Positions 49,286 to 61,711 are shown, counted from the first letter of the stretch. The stretch is 64,000 nt of DNA from Pseudomonas monteilii (GCA_001534745.1 CP013997.1:3844001-3908000); one strand, 5' to 3'. Notes: a model not told the origin generated them from the sequence alone. Made by a program: numbers and translations.

Positions 49286-50203
49286 TTAGAAGTAGCCCTG
49301 ACGTTTCTTGTCTTCCATGGAGCCGGCACCGTCATGGTCAATGACCCGGCCCTGGCGCTCGGACGTGCGCGTCAGCAGCATTTCCTGAATGATGTCGGTC
49401 AGGCTTTCGGCCTCCGACTCGACGGCGCCCGTCAACGGGTAGCAGCCCAGGGTACGGAAGCGCACCTTCTTCTTGACGATGCGGGCCTTCTCCTCGTCGG
49501 AGAGGTGCTCCAGGATGCGATCGTCGTCGATCATGATCAGGGTGCCGTTCTTCTCGATGACGTCGCGCTCGGCGGCGAAGTACAGCGGCACGATCGGGAT
49601 GCCTTCGAGGTAGATGTACTGCCAGATGTCCAGTTCGGTCCAGTTCGACAGCGGGAAGACGCGGATCGACTCGCCCTTGTTGACCTTGCCGTTGTAGACG
49701 TTCCACAGCTCGGGACGCTGGTTCTTCGGGTCCCAGCGGTGCTTGCTGTCACGGAACGAGTAGACGCGCTCCTTGGCGCGGGACTTCTCTTCATCGCGAC
49801 GCGCGCCACCGAAGGCAGCATCGAAGCCATGCTTGTCCAGCGCCTGCTTCAGGCCCTGGGTCTTCATGATGTCGGTGTGCTTGGCACTGCCGTGGGTGAA
49901 CGGGTTGATGCCCTGTGCCACGCCTTCGGGGTTCACATGGGTGATCAGTTCCAGCCCCATCTCCTCGACCATGCGATCGCGGAAGCGGTACATCTCCTGG
50001 AATTTCCACTGGGTGTCGACGTGCATCACCGGGAACGGCAGCTTGCCTGGGAAGAAAGCCTTGCGCGCCAGGTGCAGCATCACGGCAGAGTCCTTGCCGA
50101 TCGAGTAGAGCATCACCGGGTTATCGAACTCGGCGGCCACCTCGCGGATGATGTGGATGCTCTCCGCCTCCAGCTGTTTCAAGTGCGTCAGTTTGTCGAC
50201 CAT
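49286..50203 (-). CDS. cysD: Sulfate adenylyltransferase small subunit
   Basis: PAPS-reductase-fold catalytic subunit that forms APS from sulfate and ATP, driven by the CysN GTPase. The 305-residue protein has the PP-loop [14 protein letters not shown] near 29-42 and the family ending [12 protein letters not shown]. First gene of the cysD-cysNC operon, so its promoter must lie in 50204-50340, where CysB control is likely but no site was identified. Confidence 0.97.
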   Translation of the reverse strand: MVDKLTHLKQLEAESIHIIREVAAEFDNPVMLYSIGKDSAVMLHLARKAFFPGKLPFPVMHVDTQWKFQEMYRFRDRMVEEMGLELITHVNPEGVAQGINPFTHGSAKHTDIMKTQGLKQALDKHGFDAAFGGARRDEEKSRAKERVYSFRDSKHRWDPKNQRPELWNVYNGKVNKGESIRVFPLSNWTELDIWQYIYLEGIPIVPLYFAAERDVIEKNGTLIMIDDDRILEHLSDEEKARIVKKKVRFRTLGCYPLTGAVESEAESLTDIIQEMLLTRTSERQGRVIDHDGAGSMEDKKRQGYF

Positions 50204-50298
50204 GGCTACTCACGAAAAACGATCTTATGGACGGCCGTCGGGCCGTGTTCGAGCAGGGCACTCTATCACAGCGACACTGTTCTATTTAGGAGGGGGGA

Positions 50299-50315
50299 TA
50301 GACCGAAACAGTCTA
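50299..50315. promoter_or_regulatory. Short inverted repeat upstream of cysD
   Basis: TAGACCGAAACAGTCTA has 5-base arms and a 7-base centre, about 100 bases before the cysD start. It could be an operator half-pair, but the match is short and no regulator is implied. Confidence 0.25.
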
Positions 50316-50417
50316 ACCATATGCCGTGAGGTTTGAGGGTTTTGGGCTGCACGCGGCAAGCAATGAGGTTGAACCTGGGGGAGCCGGGTCGCCAGCGATG
50401 ACAGCGGTGTCGGCACC

Positions 50418-50560
50418 GTCGCTATCGCTGGCAAGCCAGCTCCCACAGGGCGCTGCGATAGCCTGCAACGCCGTGGCATGGCTACGGACGTGGGAGCAGC
50501 CCCTGCAGGGGCACCGAGCCGGCCGCGATCGGGCCCGCCAGGGCCCACATCAGCACTTGG
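50418..50560. repeat. REP and composite-repeat fragment
   Basis: A REP core CGCTATCGCTGGCAAGCCAG sits at about 50420, followed by a piece related to the composite element of 4.1 and 55.4 kb (CTGCGATAGCCTGCAACGCC, GGGCCCGCCAGGGCCCACA). It fills most of the gap between the convergently oriented ends of the sulfate and NIF3-like transcription units. No gene seen. Confidence 0.7.
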
Positions 50561-50607
50561 CAACCCCATGGAATCTCCCACAGGTTGTTTCTAGCCTGTG
50601 GTTATTT

Positions 50608-51366
50608 TCAGACCGGGTTGGGGCAGTCGATGAACACGTGCTCGACGGCGAAGCGGCGGGCCAGGTAATCGCCCAGGGCCTGGACGCCGTAGCGCTCGGT
50701 GGCGTGGTGGCCGGCGGCGATGAAGCTGATGCCATTCTCGCGCGCGCTGTGGACGGTCTGTTCAGAGGCCTCGCCGCTGAGGAACAGGTCCACGCCCGCG
50801 GCGATGGCATCGTCGATGTAGCCCTGTCCGCCCCCGGTGCACCAGCCCACGCGGCTGACCAGGCGTTCGCTGTCGATCAGCAACGGCTCGCGGCCGAGGG
50901 CTTCGTGGACGCGGCGGGCGAAATCGCGTGCCGGGGTCGGTTCGGCCAGCGAGCCGATCAGGCCGATGATCTTCGGGTTGCCCGGGTCGAGCGGACCCTC
51001 GACCGTGATGTCCAGCTGCCGTGCGAGCTGGACGTTGTTGCCGACGTCGGCGTGCACGTCCAGGGGCAGGTGAAAGGCCAGCAGGCTGAGGTCGTTGCGC
51101 AGCAGGGTGGCCAGGCGGCGCTGCTTCATGCCGGTGATGCAGGGGTTCTCGCCCTTCCAGAAGTAGCCGTGGTGCACCAGCACCAGGTCGGCGTCGGCTG
51201 CCACCGCGGCGTCGAGCAGGGCCTGGCTGGCGGTCACGCCGCTGACGATGCGGCGCACCTGGGGCCGGCCCTGGACCTGCAGACCATTGGGGCAGTAATC
51301 CTGGATCTTCGCGCTGGCCAGATAGCGTTCGGCTTCCTCGACCAAGGTACTCAGGGCAACGGCCAT
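50608..51366 (-). CDS. NIF3-like dinuclear metal-centre protein (YbgI/GTP cyclohydrolase 1 type 2 group)
   Basis: A 252-residue protein of the NIF3/YbgI family with two metal-binding patches, VHHGYFWKGENP near 64-75 and AAGHHATERYG near the C-terminus. The N-terminus CPNGLQVQG is typical. The biochemical role is unsettled; the GTP cyclohydrolase label comes from one relative. It is divergent from algW, an arrangement I recall in other pseudomonads. Confidence 0.9.
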   Translation of the reverse strand: MAVALSTLVEEAERYLASAKIQDYCPNGLQVQGRPQVRRIVSGVTASQALLDAAVAADADLVLVHHGYFWKGENPCITGMKQRRLATLLRNDLSLLAFHLPLDVHADVGNNVQLARQLDITVEGPLDPGNPKIIGLIGSLAEPTPARDFARRVHEALGREPLLIDSERLVSRVGWCTGGGQGYIDDAIAAGVDLFLSGEASEQTVHSARENGISFIAAGHHATERYGVQALGDYLARRFAVEHVFIDCPNPV

Positions 51367-51419
51367 GGGATGTCTCCTCCATGCAGCGGGTGGTCGGGCC
51401 TGCGCCCGAAAAGGCGTCC

Positions 51420-51450
51420 ATTATACGAAGGGCGGCCGTCACGCGGGCAA
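51420..51450 (-). promoter_or_regulatory. Candidate promoter of the NIF3-like gene
   Basis: A perfect TATAAT on the minus strand (51420-51425) lies about 55 bases before the start codon. The best -35, TTGCCC, is 19 bases upstream, wider than ideal. Confidence 0.45.
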
Positions 51451-51569
51451 ACCCGTCGCCTGGCCGGCGCAATCGCACGCCAGCATCGTCGTCGCGACAC
51501 GGGATGTGTATGATCGCGCGCGTTCCCGGGTGTGCCGTCACCCACCCTGCCCTTTCCAGGATGTGATCG

Positions 51570-52739
<1,170 letters not shown>

Positions 52740-52811
52740 GGCCGGAGCGGGTCGCCAGGGCGGCCCGACACCGATCGACGCACGCGCATAGGCAAATTCG
52801 CGAGGCCGTGA

Positions 52812-53543
<732 letters not shown>

Positions 53544-53638
53544 GCGGCCCCTTCACCCGGCGCGTGCGGCAATAACCTGCGCCGAGCCGGGTTCTTGCAT
53601 TACACTGCCCGCCGTACATTCCTTAACCAATCGACGAG

Positions 53639-55111
53639 ATGACCGTGCTCAAGGCACTCAAGAAACTCTTTGGCATGGGTGAGGCAGGCGTACAGCCAGC
53701 CGCCGTCCCCGCTGCCATGGCGCCCAGCGTGGCGCCCGTCCAGGCTGCCGCCGCGGCCCCGACGACACCTTTGCCTGCCGTGGCGCCACCGGCTCCCGAG
53801 CAGCCCGACCCACAGGTCGCCGCCCCGGCTGCCATACCCACCTCGAGCACGCCACGACGCGCGCGAACACCTCGCCCCAAGCCCCAGGCCTCGTTGTGGA
53901 AACGTGAGGACTTCGTGGTCGAGCCCCAGGAAGGCAAGACACGCTTTCATGATTTCGCCTTGTCCGACACGGTGATGCACGCGATCCATGACCTGGGCTT
54001 CCCCTATTGCACGCCCATCCAGGCCCAGGTGCTCGGCCATACCCTGCGCGGTCAGGACGCCATCGGCCGTGCCCAGACCGGGACCGGCAAGACGGCTGCG
54101 TTTCTGATCTCGATCATCTCGCAGCTGCAGCAGACGCCACCGCCCAAGGAGCGCTACATGGGCGAGCCGCGGGCGCTGATCATCGCGCCGACCCGCGAAC
54201 TGGTGGTGCAGATCGCCAACGACGCCAAGGCCCTGACACGCTACAGCGGCCTGAACGTGATGACCTTCGTCGGCGGCATGGACTTCGACAAGCAGCTCAA
54301 GAGCCTCGAGGCGCGGTACTGCGACATCCTGGTGGCCACGCCGGGCCGCTTGCTGGACTTCCAGCAGCGTGGCGAAGTGCACCTGGACATGGTCGAGGTG
54401 CTGGTGCTGGACGAAGCCGACCGCATGCTCGACATGGGCTTCATCCCGCAGGTCCGTCAGATCATCCGGCAGACCCCACCCAAGAGCGAGCGCCAGACGC
54501 TGCTGTTCTCCGCGACCTTCACCGAGGACGTGATGAACCTGGCCAAGCAGTGGACCACCGACCCTGCGATCGTCGAGATCGAGCCGGAGAACGTCGCCAG
54601 CGATACGGTCGAGCAGCATGTATACGCGGTGGCCGGTAGCGACAAGTACAAGCTGCTGTACAACCTGGTGACGCTGAACCAGTGGCAGCGGGTGATCGTC
54701 TTCGCCAACCGCAAGGACGAGGTGCGCCGCATCGAGGAGCGCCTGGTGCGCGACGGCATCAATGCCGCCCAGCTTTCGGGTGACGTGCCGCAGCACAAGC
54801 GCATTCGCACCCTGGAAAACTTCCGCGAGGGCCGCGTCAGCGTGCTGGTGGCCACGGACGTGGCCGGTCGTGGCATCCACATCGACGGGATCAGCCACGT
54901 GATCAACTTCACCCTGCCGGAAGATCCGGACGACTACGTGCACCGCATCGGCCGCACGGGCCGCGCCGGCACCAGCGGCGTGTCGATCAGCTTCGCCGGC
55001 GAGGACGACTCCTACCAGCTACCCGGGATCGAAGCCCTGCTCGGCCGCAAGATCAAGTGCGAGATGCCGCCCCAGGAGTTGTTGGCGCCGGTGCCCAAGC
55101 GCACGTCTTGA
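53639..55111 (+). CDS. rhlB: DEAD-box ATP-dependent RNA helicase RhlB
   Basis: RNA helicase of the RNA degradosome and mRNA turnover. The 490-residue protein has a disordered Pro/Ala-rich N-terminal extension (about 1-85), a Q motif region ([13 protein letters not shown]), Walker A AQTGTGKT at 145-152, DEAD, SAT (LFSATF) and HRIGRTGR motifs. E. coli RhlB lacks so long an N-terminus. A TACACT hexamer about 35 bases upstream may be its -10. Confidence 0.92.
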   Translation: MTVLKALKKLFGMGEAGVQPAAVPAAMAPSVAPVQAAAAAPTTPLPAVAPPAPEQPDPQVAAPAAIPTSSTPRRARTPRPKPQASLWKREDFVVEPQEGKTRFHDFALSDTVMHAIHDLGFPYCTPIQAQVLGHTLRGQDAIGRAQTGTGKTAAFLISIISQLQQTPPPKERYMGEPRALIIAPTRELVVQIANDAKALTRYSGLNVMTFVGGMDFDKQLKSLEARYCDILVATPGRLLDFQQRGEVHLDMVEVLVLDEADRMLDMGFIPQVRQIIRQTPPKSERQTLLFSATFTEDVMNLAKQWTTDPAIVEIEPENVASDTVEQHVYAVAGSDKYKLLYNLVTLNQWQRVIVFANRKDEVRRIEERLVRDGINAAQLSGDVPQHKRIRTLENFREGRVSVLVATDVAGRGIHIDGISHVINFTLPEDPDDYVHRIGRTGRAGTSGVSISFAGEDDSYQLPGIEALLGRKIKCEMPPQELLAPVPKRTS

Positions 55112-55207
55112 GCGGCAAGCTGCAACCGTCTGGCGAAGGCATTTTCCAAATGCCGACTTCAAGGACGGGAGTGTCCGCGTAGTTGCGTGGCAGGCCGATG
55201 CAATCTC

Positions 55208-55745
55208 TTTGTGTGCGGGCCCGCGATAGCGGTGGTAATGCCGATCCATAACCGACAGGTCGAACGCTGGCCTGTCAGCCCTGAGGTGGATGAAAGGCCC
55301 TATCGCTGGCAAGCCAGCTCCCACAGGTGCCCCTTTCAAGCAGGCCATCGCACGATGGCAAAGCCGCCTGTGGGAGCGGGCTTGCCTGTGGGAGCCCGCC
55401 TCCTTGGCGCCGCGCTGCTGCGCAGAGAACATGGCGATAGCTGGCAGGGTCTGGGGCTTTATTGCTCATCGATTTTAGGGCCGCTTTGCGGCCCATCGCG
55501 GCCGGTCCGGCGCCCCGGCAGGGGCCGCTCCTACACCCGTAGCCCCACCGCGCGAGACTGCAGGCTATCGCGGTCACCTGTGGGAGCGGGCTTGCCCGCG
55601 ATAGCGGTGGTAACGCCGATCCATTGCCGGCAGATCGAACACTGGCCTGTCAGCCCTGAAGTGGATGAACAGGCCCCTGTATCCTGCCAGCTATCGTCAT
55701 GTTCTCTGCGCGACAGCACGGCGCCAAGGCGGCGGGCGGGTGCTC
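55208..55745. repeat. Large REP-rich block with composite repeat copies 2 and 3
   Basis: Contains two direct ~80-base copies sharing GCGATAGCGGTGGTAA, CCGATCCAT and GGCCTGTCAGCCCTGA (about 55219-55300 and 55595-55676). Copy 2 of the composite element (55385-55590) is the reverse complement of the element at 4.1 kb. A third, partial copy follows at 55681-55740. Several REP cores (CTATCGCTGGCAAGCCAGC, GTGGGAGCGGGCTTGCCC) are also present. The block fills the gap between convergent rhlB and moaE; no gene seen. A small hairpin GGCATTTTCCAAATGCC lies at 55139-55155, just after rhlB. Confidence 0.85.
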
Positions 55746-55779
55746 GATCGCTACAGAAGCCGGCTCCTTGCAACCCGTC

Positions 55780-56226
55780 TCACCACCGCTTCGCCGCGTC
55801 CTGATCGCTCTGGCGCCCTTCGACCCACCGTGGGCCGTCGGGCGTGGTTTCCCGCTTCCAGAACGGCGCCTGGGTCTTGAGGTAGTCCATGATGAAGTCG
55901 CAGGCCTGGAAGGCGGCCTGGCGGTGGGCGCTGGCCACGCCGACGAAGACGATCGGTTCGCCCGGCTCCAGGGCACCGATACGGTGCAGCACGTGCACGT
56001 TCAGCAGCGGCCACCGTGATTGCGCCAGCTCCACGATCTTGGCCAGGGCCTTTTCGGTCATGCCGGGGTAGTGTTCGAGGAACATCCCTGCGACGTCGCG
56101 TCCATCGTTGAAATCGCGCACGTAGCCAACGAAACCCACCACCGCGCCCACACCGACGTTTGCGGCGTGCAAGGCTTCCAGTTGCTGGCCGGGCTGGAAG
56201 GCGGCCTGTTGCACCTGAACGCTCAT
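55780..56226 (-). CDS. moaE: Molybdopterin synthase catalytic subunit MoaE
   Basis: With thiocarboxylated MoaD it inserts the dithiolene sulfurs into cPMP. The 148-residue protein shows GFVGYVRDFNDG near 33-44, the LEHYPGMTEKALAKI stretch, and a C-terminal region including EAGNHAR-type catalytic context (here LKTQAPFWKRE with the reactive Lys). It follows moaD by two bases in a moaC-moaD-moaE operon. Confidence 0.96.
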   Translation of the reverse strand: MSVQVQQAAFQPGQQLEALHAANVGVGAVVGFVGYVRDFNDGRDVAGMFLEHYPGMTEKALAKIVELAQSRWPLLNVHVLHRIGALEPGEPIVFVGVASAHRQAAFQACDFIMDYLKTQAPFWKRETTPDGPRWVEGRQSDQDAAKRW

Positions 56227-56228
56227 GC

Positions 56229-56477
56229 TCAGCCTCCGGTCACGGGGGGGAAGAAGGCGACTTCGTCACCGTCCGTGACCGGCTCGTCGAGTCGGCACAG
56301 GTCCTGATTGCGCGCGCACATCAGGTTCTGCTCGCCCAGCACCGCATAGGCATCGCCCTTGGCCAGCAGTGCGCGGCGCACGTCGTCGAGCACGGCGAAC
56401 GTGCCCTCCAGCGCGTCGCCCTCGCGCCCGATGCGCTCGCGGTAACGCGCGAAATACACCACTCGAACCTGCATCAT
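56229..56477 (-). CDS. moaD: Molybdopterin synthase sulfur carrier MoaD
   Basis: Ubiquitin-fold carrier whose C-terminal Gly-Gly is thiocarboxylated. The 82-residue protein begins [17 protein letters not shown] and ends PPVTGG as required. Two adjacent ATG codons (56477 and 56474) are possible; the first overlaps the moaC stop by four bases. Longer upstream frames are inside moaC and rejected. Confidence 0.93.
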   Translation of the reverse strand: MMQVRVVYFARYRERIGREGDALEGTFAVLDDVRRALLAKGDAYAVLGEQNLMCARNQDLCRLDEPVTDGDEVAFFPPVTGG

Positions 56478-56944
56478 GCCTCCGCCTGGTAAGGGCCACT
56501 CTTGCCGCCGGTCTTTTCCAGCAGGCGCACCTGCTCGATGACCATGCCTTTGTCGACGGCCTTGCACATGTCGTAGATCGTCAATGCCGCGATGCTGGCG
56601 GCGGTCAGGGCTTCCATCTCCACGCCCGTCTGACCCGCCAGCTTGCAGCGGGCGCTGATGTGCACTGCATCGGAGCCTTCGGCACGCAGCTCGAGCTTGA
56701 CGCTGGTCAGCATCAGCGGGTGGCACAGCGGGATCAGGTCGCTGGTCTTCTTGGCGGCCTGGATGCCGGCGATGCGGGCCACGGCGAACACGTCGCCCTT
56801 GGGATGCTCGCCGTCGACGATCATGCGCAGCGTCTCCGGGCGCATGCGCACCCGCGCTTCGGCGATGGCTTCACGGGCGGTGACGGCCTTGTCGGTGACA
56901 TCGACCATGGCGGCGCGGCCTTGGGAATCGAGATGGGTTAGCAC
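56474..56944 (-). CDS. moaC: Cyclic pyranopterin monophosphate synthase MoaC
   Basis: Completes cPMP formation from the MoaA product. The 156-residue protein has MVDVTDK at 13-19, the LIPLCHPL motif near 75-82 and the late KAVDKGM stretch. First gene of moaCDE; moaA is not in the window. Confidence 0.96.
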   Translation of the reverse strand: MLTHLDSQGRAAMVDVTDKAVTAREAIAEARVRMRPETLRMIVDGEHPKGDVFAVARIAGIQAAKKTSDLIPLCHPLMLTSVKLELRAEGSDAVHISARCKLAGQTGVEMEALTAASIAALTIYDMCKAVDKGMVIEQVRLLEKTGGKSGPYQAEA

Positions 56945-57002
56945 GGTTTTCCTCCGGTAAGAGGCAAAGAGTGTAAACCCGACGTCAAGGTTCCCGGAAT
57001 GG

Positions 57003-57029
57003 AAAAAGCCGGGCGGCGCGGCGCCCGGC
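57003..57029 (-). terminator. Terminator of the PhoH-like gene
   Basis: GCCGGGC and GCCCGGC flank an 8-base loop; on the minus strand the stem is followed by five T. It lies just after the PhoH-like stop and about 60 bases before moaC. Confidence 0.8.
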
Positions 57030-57041
57030 GGATGGGAAGGG

Positions 57042-58436
57042 TTACAGGTGCGATTCGGCGTATTCGGCCAGCACCGAACGTGGCACGCCCTGCAGGGTGA
57101 TGTGCACGCCGTGGGGGAAGTCCTTGAACCGCTCGGTCAGGTAGGTCAGCCCGGAGCTGGGAGCCGACAGGTAGGGGGTGTCGATCTGCGCCAGGTTGCC
57201 CAGGCAGACCACCTTGGAGCCCGCGCCGGCCCGGGTGATGATGGTTTTCATCTGGTGCGGCGTGAGGTTCTGGCACTCGTCGATCAGGATCAGGCTCTGC
57301 TGGAAGCTGCGTCCGCGGATGTAGTTGAGCGACTTGAACTGCAAGGGCACGCGCTCGAGGATGTACTCGACGCTGCCATGGGTGTTCTCGTCGTCCATGT
57401 GCAAGGCTTCGAGGTTGTCGGTGATGGCGCCCAGCCAAGGCTCCATCTTCTCGGCCTCGGTGCCGGGCAGAAAGCCGATCTCCTGGTCGAGCCCCTGCAC
57501 GCTGCGGGTGGCGATGATGCGCCGGTAGCGCTTGCTGACCATGGTCTGCTCGATGGCAGCGGCCAGGGCCAGGATGGTCTTGCCCGAACCGGCAGCGCCC
57601 GTGAGGTTGACCAGATGGATGTCCGGGTCCAGCAGGGCGAACAGCGCCAGCGCTTGGTGGATGTCACGCGGCTTGAGGCCCCAGGCTTCCTGATGCAACA
57701 GCGGTTCCTGGTGCAGGTCGAGCAACAGCAGTTCGTCGCCGCGCACGCCCTTGACCCAGCCGACGAAACCTTGCTCATCGACGATGAACTCGTTGACGTG
57801 CACCGGGGTGATGACGTCGTTGAGGTGGACACGGTGCCAGGTGCGGCCGCGCTCCTGACGCGTCTCGACCTTGTCGACCCGATCCCAGAACGAGCCGGCG
57901 ACCGAGTGATACCCTTTGGACAGCAGTGATACGTCGTCGACCAGCTGGTCGGTGCTGTAGTCCTCGGCGGCGATGCCGCAGGCCCGCGCCTTCAGGCGCA
58001 TGTTGATGTCTTTGGTGACCAGCACCACGCTCAGGTCCTTGCGCCGCGCACGCACCTCCAGGACCTGGTTGATGATGATGTTGTCATTGAGGGTTTCCGG
58101 CAGCAGCTGGGCCGGATCGTTGCGTGGGGTCATCAGGATCGAGAGGTAACCTTTCGGCCCGCTCTTGCCGCGCTGGATCGGCACGCCGCGCTCGACGTCC
58201 TGGGGCGAGGCATCGCCCAGGGTCTGGTCGATCAGCCGGATGGCCTGGCGGCATTCGGCGGCGACGGTGTGCTTGCCGGTCTTGAGCTTGTCGAGCTCCT
58301 CGAGCACGGTCATCGGGATGGCGACGTAATGCTCCTCGAAATTGAGCAATGCATTGGGGTCGTGGATCAGGACGTTGGTATCGAGCACATACAGGATTGG
58401 CTGGTCGGAAGAAGGGGTGCGTCCTTGGTCATCCAT
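57042..58436 (-). CDS. PIN-PhoH fusion ATPase (PhoH2/YlaK type)
   Basis: A 464-residue protein combining an N-terminal PIN nuclease domain ([11 protein letters not shown], first acidic residue Asp19) with a C-terminal PhoH ATPase domain (GAAGSGKT near 280 and LIDECQN). Mycobacterial PhoH2 proteins of this build unwind and cleave RNA. The cellular role in Pseudomonas is not established. Monocistronic, with a terminator. Confidence 0.9.
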   Translation of the reverse strand: MDDQGRTPSSDQPILYVLDTNVLIHDPNALLNFEEHYVAIPMTVLEELDKLKTGKHTVAAECRQAIRLIDQTLGDASPQDVERGVPIQRGKSGPKGYLSILMTPRNDPAQLLPETLNDNIIINQVLEVRARRKDLSVVLVTKDINMRLKARACGIAAEDYSTDQLVDDVSLLSKGYHSVAGSFWDRVDKVETRQERGRTWHRVHLNDVITPVHVNEFIVDEQGFVGWVKGVRGDELLLLDLHQEPLLHQEAWGLKPRDIHQALALFALLDPDIHLVNLTGAAGSGKTILALAAAIEQTMVSKRYRRIIATRSVQGLDQEIGFLPGTEAEKMEPWLGAITDNLEALHMDDENTHGSVEYILERVPLQFKSLNYIRGRSFQQSLILIDECQNLTPHQMKTIITRAGAGSKVVCLGNLAQIDTPYLSAPSSGLTYLTERFKDFPHGVHITLQGVPRSVLAEYAESHL

Positions 58437-58702
58437 ACTCTGTCACCTTATGTGGGAGCCAGACGGCGCGCTATCACCGCGCCGCGAAGTGACACCGTTC
58501 TCCCCGTATCCGCGTCGTTACGGGCGGGGAGCGCACCTGCAGCCAGGAGGGCCTGGATGACGCCACCTGTGCTGCAGGATTCGGCTGTCCACCTCCTACA
58601 TACCGCAAACCCATGGCAGGCAACAGTCTTTTTCAACGGGCAGGCAGTTTATTTTGTACGACCGACTACACACCTTGGTTTGTCGTCCAGGTACGACTAC
58701 AG

Positions 58703-59902
58703 TCAAGGGTCAACCTCCCCGTGTTCGTCGTCCGTCGGCACGCTATCCTCGGCGCCCTGCTCGTCCTCCTGCGGGGGTGGGGCCTGAAAATCTCCCCGAC
58801 AATCGGCCCAGCCGATCCCGCTCTGTGCGGTGAGTGTCAGCAGTTGCTGCACCGCAGGCTGCGCCTTGGCCGACGTCTCGTTGAACTGCACGATGCCCTG
58901 ACGCCAGAGCAGCATCAGGCTGAGCACGCGCTGCGCCGACTGCTCGGCACTGAGCGGCCCATTGTCCTGCGCGTCGATGTCCCACAGCGAAACCCGCAGG
59001 TGACGAGCCGCCATGAACGCCTGGCCATCCTGGCGCCGCTGCCCGTAGGGCGGGCGGAACCAGCCGACGTACTGCTGCGGCGCATCGCTCTGGATCCTGG
59101 CCTGGCTGCGTTGCAGGGAGGCCTGCCAGTCCTGCCACTGCGCATGGGAGCGGTATTCCCACCCCTGCAGACCGACGCAGTGATCGGCATAGCGCTCGCG
59201 CAGGGCCGCGGCGGAGGTGGCGTCGCGGCGCTGCTGCCAACGGCTGCCCAGCACGAAGAACAGACCCGAGACCTGCTGCTGGCGCAGGTAGTGGGCCAGC
59301 GTTTCGGTCGTGCCGTCCGTCAGGCCAGGGCCACCGACGACGCTGAGCAGAAACAGGCGGTCGCCGAAGGTCCCGCCGGTGTCTTCCGGTTCGAGAAACC
59401 GCTGCACCTCGCTCTCCAGGCGCGGCAACAGCGCGGCCTTGCGCAGCAGGTCATCCAGGTAGCGCACGTGGAACTGACGACTGGGCTCGACCCAGCCGGC
59501 ATAGAACGCACCGACCTGGGTGTCGAAGGTCGCGGCCAAGGTGCGCAGTTCGGCCAGGGACTCGGCCGGGAAACAGAACGAGGCATCCTGATCACAGCTT
59601 TGCAGCGCCTGCCGGTAGTTGTTCCACAGCCGCCCCCACATCCTGGCGCGTACGGCACGCACCGACTGCAGGTTGATCTGGCGCAGTTGCAGACGATCGG
59701 CCAGGGCCTGCTCATCGAGCCCTTCGCTGTCGTGCAGGACCTGGGCGAACGAGAGGATCTGCGCGCGCGAGGCGACGTCGAACAGCACCGGGCTGTCCAG
59801 CCGCTCAGGCCAGACGCTGCGGTCGAGGCTGACGAACGGCGTCGGCGCGGCCTGGGCCACGCTACCGAGGAAAACCGCCAGGACGATCCAGACGACACGC
59901 AT
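58703..59902 (-). CDS. Polysaccharide deacetylase-like secreted protein with degenerate metal site
   Basis: A 399-residue protein with a signal peptide (likely cut after VAQA at residue 18) and a C-terminal NodB-like domain from about 180. The hallmark TFDDGP motif reads SVVGGP at 187-192, so the catalytic base and one metal-ligand Asp are missing. The HxxxH metal box is reduced to one His (RSH, His253). RPPYG at 283-287 is intact. The N-terminal half (about 20-175) is not recognised and the C-terminus is an acidic tail. It probably binds rather than hydrolyses a glycan, but this is inference. Confidence 0.75.
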   Translation of the reverse strand: MRVVWIVLAVFLGSVAQAAPTPFVSLDRSVWPERLDSPVLFDVASRAQILSFAQVLHDSEGLDEQALADRLQLRQINLQSVRAVRARMWGRLWNNYRQALQSCDQDASFCFPAESLAELRTLAATFDTQVGAFYAGWVEPSRQFHVRYLDDLLRKAALLPRLESEVQRFLEPEDTGGTFGDRLFLLSVVGGPGLTDGTTETLAHYLRQQQVSGLFFVLGSRWQQRRDATSAAALRERYADHCVGLQGWEYRSHAQWQDWQASLQRSQARIQSDAPQQYVGWFRPPYGQRRQDGQAFMAARHLRVSLWDIDAQDNGPLSAEQSAQRVLSLMLLWRQGIVQFNETSAKAQPAVQQLLTLTAQSGIGWADCRGDFQAPPPQEDEQGAEDSVPTDDEHGEVDP

Positions 59903-60013
59903 GCGACAACTCCCTGTGAGCGAGCCGCGTACTATAGCCGCAAGCGCTCGATCAGGGTTTGGCGTGATCGGCCGACCGCCTTAGAATCGCCCGATGACTT
60001 CAGGAGCCCCACC

Positions 60014-60790
60014 ATGCTGGCCGTACTCTCACCCGCCAAGACCCTCGACTACGACACGCCGCCCGTCACCCAGCGCCATACCCTGCCGCAGTACCTGGAC
60101 CATGCCCAGCTGCTGATCGACCAGCTGCGTGATTTTTCGCCGCAGCAGATCGCCGAGCTCATGCACCTGTCGGACAAGCTGGCTGGACTCAATGCCGCGC
60201 GCTTCGGTAGCTGGACAGCGCATGCCACGCCTGAGAACGCCAAGCAGGCCCTGCTGGCGTTCAAGGGCGACGTCTATACCGGACTGGACGCCGACAGCCT
60301 GGGCGAGGCCGATTTCGACCATGCCCAGCGACACCTGCGCATGCTCTCGGGGCTGTACGGGCTGCTGCGGCCGCTCGACCTGATGCAGCCGTATCGCCTG
60401 GAAATGGGGACGCGTCTGGCCAATGCCCGGGGCAAGGACCTGTACGCCTTCTGGGGCACGCGCCTGAGCGAAGGGCTGAACCAGGCCTTGGCCGACCAGG
60501 GCGATGACGTGCTGGTGAACCTGGCGAGCAACGAGTACTTCAGCGCGGTCAAGCGCGAGGCGCTCAAGGCACGGGTGATCGACGTGGAGTTCCGGGATTT
60601 GAAGAACGGGCAGTACAAGATCATCAGCTTCCATGCCAAGAAGGCACGGGGGTTGATGGCGCGCTTTATGATTCAGGAGCGTATCGAGGATCCTGCACGG
60701 CTCAAGGCGTTCGATGTGCAGGGGTATCGGTATGCGCAAGACGCCTCGGGCGAGAACCGGTTGGTCTTTCTGCGCGACGAGGCGCCTTGA
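60014..60790 (+). CDS. yaaA: Peroxide-stress protein YaaA (UPF0246)
   Basis: DNA-binding, iron-limiting protein induced by OxyR in E. coli that protects DNA during peroxide stress. The 258-residue protein begins [13 protein letters not shown] and contains [11 protein letters not shown] and [13 protein letters not shown], all typical. AGGAG lies at 60002-60006 before ATG 60014. A much longer open frame upstream is antisense to the deacetylase gene and rejected. Confidence 0.95.
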   Translation: MLAVLSPAKTLDYDTPPVTQRHTLPQYLDHAQLLIDQLRDFSPQQIAELMHLSDKLAGLNAARFGSWTAHATPENAKQALLAFKGDVYTGLDADSLGEADFDHAQRHLRMLSGLYGLLRPLDLMQPYRLEMGTRLANARGKDLYAFWGTRLSEGLNQALADQGDDVLVNLASNEYFSAVKREALKARVIDVEFRDLKNGQYKIISFHAKKARGLMARFMIQERIEDPARLKAFDVQGYRYAQDASGENRLVFLRDEAP

Positions 60791-60806
60791 CACAGCAGTT
60801 CGGCAC

Positions 60807-60834
60807 GACCAGACCCCGTCGAACGGGCCTGGTC
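60807..60834. terminator. Hairpin between convergent yaaA and an unknown gene
   Basis: GACCAG pairs with CTGGTC and an inner CCCGT with ACGGG, with a small mismatch between. No U-tract follows, so termination is uncertain. Confidence 0.4.
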
Positions 60835-60859
60835 TAGCCGCCAGCGGCCAGGGTCAGGC

Positions 60860-61711
60860 TCAGGCACGTGTGACGTCGAGCATGCCTGACACCTTGAAGT
60901 GCCTGGCGTTATGACTGAACTCGAAGTCGTAGTGAAGCTTCAGGAATGTTAGCTGCGCGTCGTGTTCGACCTGTTTGATACTGAGCGATCCCAGCCTTGC
61001 CGGATACGCGCGCTCCGCGTGCAGGAAGATAGCCGTTGTCGGTCGTACCTTGCCGTCTGTCACGGTGAAATTGAGCGAGATGCCTGCACGCGTGTGGTCT
61101 TGAATGTCTATCTCATGGACGGAGACGACGCCTGTGGCAGAGCCCGCCTCATGAGTCAGCCCAAAACGATTTCCCTTGAATTTATCAATGCCTTCGAACG
61201 CGGGTTCGATTGAGCCCGACCCAGAGCCGGTCGCTGTCAGCTCGATGTTTTCATACGTTACGTTGAATTTCCCCTCCTCGATGGAAAACTTCTGGCCATC
61301 CTCGTCCGCGCCTTCGAACTCGAAGCCGTCCACTTGCAGGGTTCCTGCTTCCCTGTTCCATCTCAAGCCAGTGATGCTGCCGCGAGTCGCATACCCACCC
61401 GTCGAGCTGGCGAAGTAGGCCCATACGGCCTTTGCGCCAGGTTCGTAGGGAAGGATCTTGTGATTGCCGTCCCCGATATCGTCAGGAAAGCTTAGAAACA
61501 TGTAGATCGGCTCAGGCGCTTGACTAGCGTTCTGAGTGTCCGGGTCGATCATGCCCAGGACACCCACCGTCTTGCCAGTCTGAGAGAAGTGAACCGATGT
61601 CGATTCGAATCGAGCGCCAGGCACCCACGATGCAGGCGATACTTTCGCCGACATCTTGCCAGTAGCGTTGTCAGTCTGCGGAGCGGCAGCCACCTTTTGG
61701 TCAATGTTCAT
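60860..61711 (-). CDS. Hypothetical protein, 283 residues, beta-rich and soluble
   Basis: No family recognised. The protein has no signal peptide or membrane segment. It is rich in Gly, Ser, Thr and aromatic residues in alternating patterns suggesting beta-strands (ATGSGSGSIEPAFEG, GISLNFTVTDGKVRPTTAIF, KLHYDFEFSHNARHFKVSG). The N-terminal 25 residues look disordered. Codon use and base composition are less GC-extreme than the flanking genes, hinting at later acquisition. It is convergent with yaaA and divergent from the next gene; no partner is evident. Confidence 0.65.
   Translation of the reverse strand: MNIDQKVAAAPQTDNATGKMSAKVSPASWVPGARFESTSVHFSQTGKTVGVLGMIDPDTQNASQAPEPIYMFLSFPDDIGDGNHKILPYEPGAKAVWAYFASSTGGYATRGSITGLRWNREAGTLQVDGFEFEGADEDGQKFSIEEGKFNVTYENIELTATGSGSGSIEPAFEGIDKFKGNRFGLTHEAGSATGVVSVHEIDIQDHTRAGISLNFTVTDGKVRPTTAIFLHAERAYPARLGSLSIKQVEHDAQLTFLKLHYDFEFSHNARHFKVSGMLDVTRA

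Noticed and set aside
47063..50329. Very long plus-strand open frame (over 1000 codons) opposite cysNC and cysD
   Set aside because: It is antisense to two certain genes with all motifs. GC-rich third positions suppress stops on the complementary strand; its translation has no recognisable domain.
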